A stretch of DNA of 6,666 nucleotides from Parvularculaceae bacterium. Lineage in GTDB: Bacteria > Pseudomonadota > Alphaproteobacteria > Caulobacterales > Parvularculaceae. The position numbers were made by a program, and so were the translations under genes. The number at the start of each line of letters is the position of its first letter. Position 1 is the first letter of the stretch. Shown piece by piece: positions 5,727-6,666 of the stretch. The stretch lies in contig JALWRV010000185.1 in the NCBI GenBank assembly GCA_027080545.1, forward strand, positions 1 to 6,666. The letters are read 5' to 3'. The notes beneath the pieces were generated by a model. It did no database searches, had not been told where the DNA came from, and saw only the letters and a program-made list of their open reading frames with translations.

Positions 5727-5754
5727 CTTCACATTTGTCGATCCTTCCCCATCT
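5727..5754 (+). promoter_or_regulatory. Candidate sigma-32 (heat-shock) promoter of rpoH
   Basis: CCCCATCT (5747-5754) matches the sigma-32 -10 consensus CCCCATnT exactly. CTTCAC (5727-5732), a partial match to CTTGAA, lies 14 bases upstream. A start near 5762 would give a leader of about 100 bases before the rpoH ATG. In Caulobacter, rpoH is known to be transcribed partly by its own product, so autoregulation is reasonable but inferred here. Confidence 0.55.
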
Positions 5755-5826
5755 ATAGGTCGGGAACGGGGTGGTGATTTTGTGCGCCCATATCTGTCGG
5801 CGCCGTCCTCCCCCCAAATGACAAAC

Positions 5827-5838
5827 GGGCAGCAGCCC
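5827..5838 (+). other. Small hairpin in the rpoH leader
   Basis: GGGC-AGCA-GCCC is a 4+4 hairpin ending 23 bases before the ATG. The self-complementary CGGCGCCG at about 5799-5806 lies upstream in the same leader. It could shape translation of rpoH mRNA, but it is too short to call an RNA thermometer. Confidence 0.25.
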
Positions 5839-5861
5839 TGCAATGACCGGAAGGATGACAC

Positions 5862-6666
5862 ATGGCCAACGCCTTGACCCCGAGCATGGGAACCGCGCTC
5901 ACCCCTGAAGGGGGCCTGTCGCGCTATCTCGCTGAGATTCGCAAATTCCCGATGCTGGAAAAAGACGAAGAGTTCATGCTCGCCAAACGGTTCAAAGAAC
6001 ATGAAGACCCCAATGCGGCCCAAAAGCTGATCACCTCTCATCTGCGATTGGTGGCGAAAATCGCCATGGGCTATCGCGGCTATGGCCTGCCCATTGGCGA
6101 GGTTATTTCCGAAGGCAATGTGGGACTGATGCAAGCGGTAAAAAAATTCGACCCTGATAAGGGGTTTCGCCTGTCTACCTATGCCATGTGGTGGATCAGA
6201 GCGGCCATTCAGGAATATGTGTTGCGCTCTTGGTCCTTGGTAAAAATGGGCACCACCGCCGCGCAAAAACGCCTGTTCTTTAATTTGCGCAAAATCAAAG
6301 GCCAGATCGACGCGGTTGAAGATGGCGATTTGCAACAAGAAGATGTGGAACATATTGCCGAACGTTTGGGCGTGCGCGAGGACGAGGTCGTCTCCATGAA
6401 CCGGCGCATGAGCGGCGGCGATAATTCCCTGAACGCCCCCATGCGCATGGATGGGGATGGTTCTTCGGAATGGCAAGATTGGCTGGTGGACGAAGATGCG
6501 GTCAACCCAGAAACGGATCTGGTTGAGGCAGACGAATATGAAATGCGCATGTCGATGCTGGAAACCGCCATGGAAAGCCTCAATGAGCGCGAACAAACCA
6601 TTTTGAAAGAGCGCCGCCTCTCAGAAAAACCAAAAACCCTTGAGGAATTATCAGAAGTGTTCGGCG
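5862..6666 (+). CDS. rpoH: RNA polymerase heat-shock sigma factor RpoH (sigma-32), 5' part
   Basis: This gene encodes the alternative sigma factor that directs RNA polymerase to heat-shock promoters (chaperones, proteases). The window holds 268 codons and cuts off inside region 4, so roughly the last 30 residues with most of the region 4.2 helix-turn-helix are missing. Region 2 is clear: LSRYLAEIRKFPMLEKDEE (19-37), then ITSHLRLVAKIAMGYRGYGLPIGEVISEGNVGLMQAVKKFDP (57-98) and GFRLSTYAMWWIRAAIQEYVLRSWSLVK (101-128). The RpoH box Q135-KRLFFNLRK144, which separates sigma-32 from other sigma factors, is intact. Region 3-like LQQEDVEHIAERLGVREDEVVSMNRRM and DxSLNAP (187-193) follow. The ATG is well placed, with GGAAGGA 6 bases upstream (5849-5855). 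A sigma-32-type promoter lies upstream and a terminator separates it from rluD, so it is probably its own transcription unit. Confidence 0.96.
   Translation, partial: MANALTPSMGTALTPEGGLSRYLAEIRKFPMLEKDEEFMLAKRFKEHEDPNAAQKLITSHLRLVAKIAMGYRGYGLPIGEVISEGNVGLMQAVKKFDPDKGFRLSTYAMWWIRAAIQEYVLRSWSLVKMGTTAAQKRLFFNLRKIKGQIDAVEDGDLQQEDVEHIAERLGVREDEVVSMNRRMSGGDNSLNAPMRMDGDGSSEWQDWLVDEDAVNPETDLVEADEYEMRMSMLETAMESLNEREQTILKERRLSEKPKTLEELSEVFG

Noticed and set aside
5592..6596. Long minus-strand open frame (334 codons) opposite rluD and rpoH
   Set aside because: It is fully antisense to the rluD end and the certain rpoH coding sequence. Its composition (His, Phe and Gln rich) is that of a shadow frame, and no family motif is seen.

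Overview
The window reads as a piece of an alphaproteobacterial chromosome. The main evidence is the right-hand end, where an RluD-type 23S rRNA pseudouridine synthase gene is followed by rpoH (heat-shock sigma-32), with a small single-pass membrane protein divergent from rluD. A second clue is the left edge, a short membrane protein resembling the alphaproteobacterial DUF6460 group. Codon use in most genes is moderately GC-rich. The genus cannot be determined from the sequence.

Left part (1-1427): the tail of the DUF6460-like gene (+) converges on a two-gene minus-strand operon. That operon encodes a six-pass membrane protein (654-1271) and a small winged-helix regulator (308-625), 28 bases apart. 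Its promoter region is unusually readable: a perfect TTGACA -35, a 17-base spacer and a TACAAA -10, with a perfect 9+9 inverted repeat covering the -10 element. This looks like an operator, probably for the regulator the operon itself encodes. Three imperfect 18-bp direct repeats lie immediately upstream and overlap the -35.

Middle (1428-2277): a visibly AT-rich stretch holds a solitary gene for an SRA-like plus HNH endonuclease (minus strand). It is probably a modification-dependent (type IV-like) restriction enzyme and probably acquired by transfer. No methyltransferase partner lies in the window.

Centre (2278-4095): a lipoprotein of unknown function and an extended short-chain dehydrogenase/epimerase form a plus-strand pair 21 bases apart. 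The dehydrogenase starts with TTG. It ends in a non-family tail made by five perfect copies of a 15-bp repeat, giving REDTG x5. The 231 bases after it hold an 8+8 inverted repeat and a terminator-like hairpin.

Right part (4096-6666): a minus-strand single-pass membrane protein (DUF6476-like), then rluD (+) with a terminator overlapping its stop codon, then rpoH (+). A sequence matching the sigma-32 promoter consensus precedes rpoH, which suggests autoregulation. rpoH runs off the window after 268 codons.

I found no wholly new multi-gene system. The items most worth following are the palindromic operator with its upstream repeats, the in-frame 15-bp minisatellite, and the solitary SRA-HNH nuclease.
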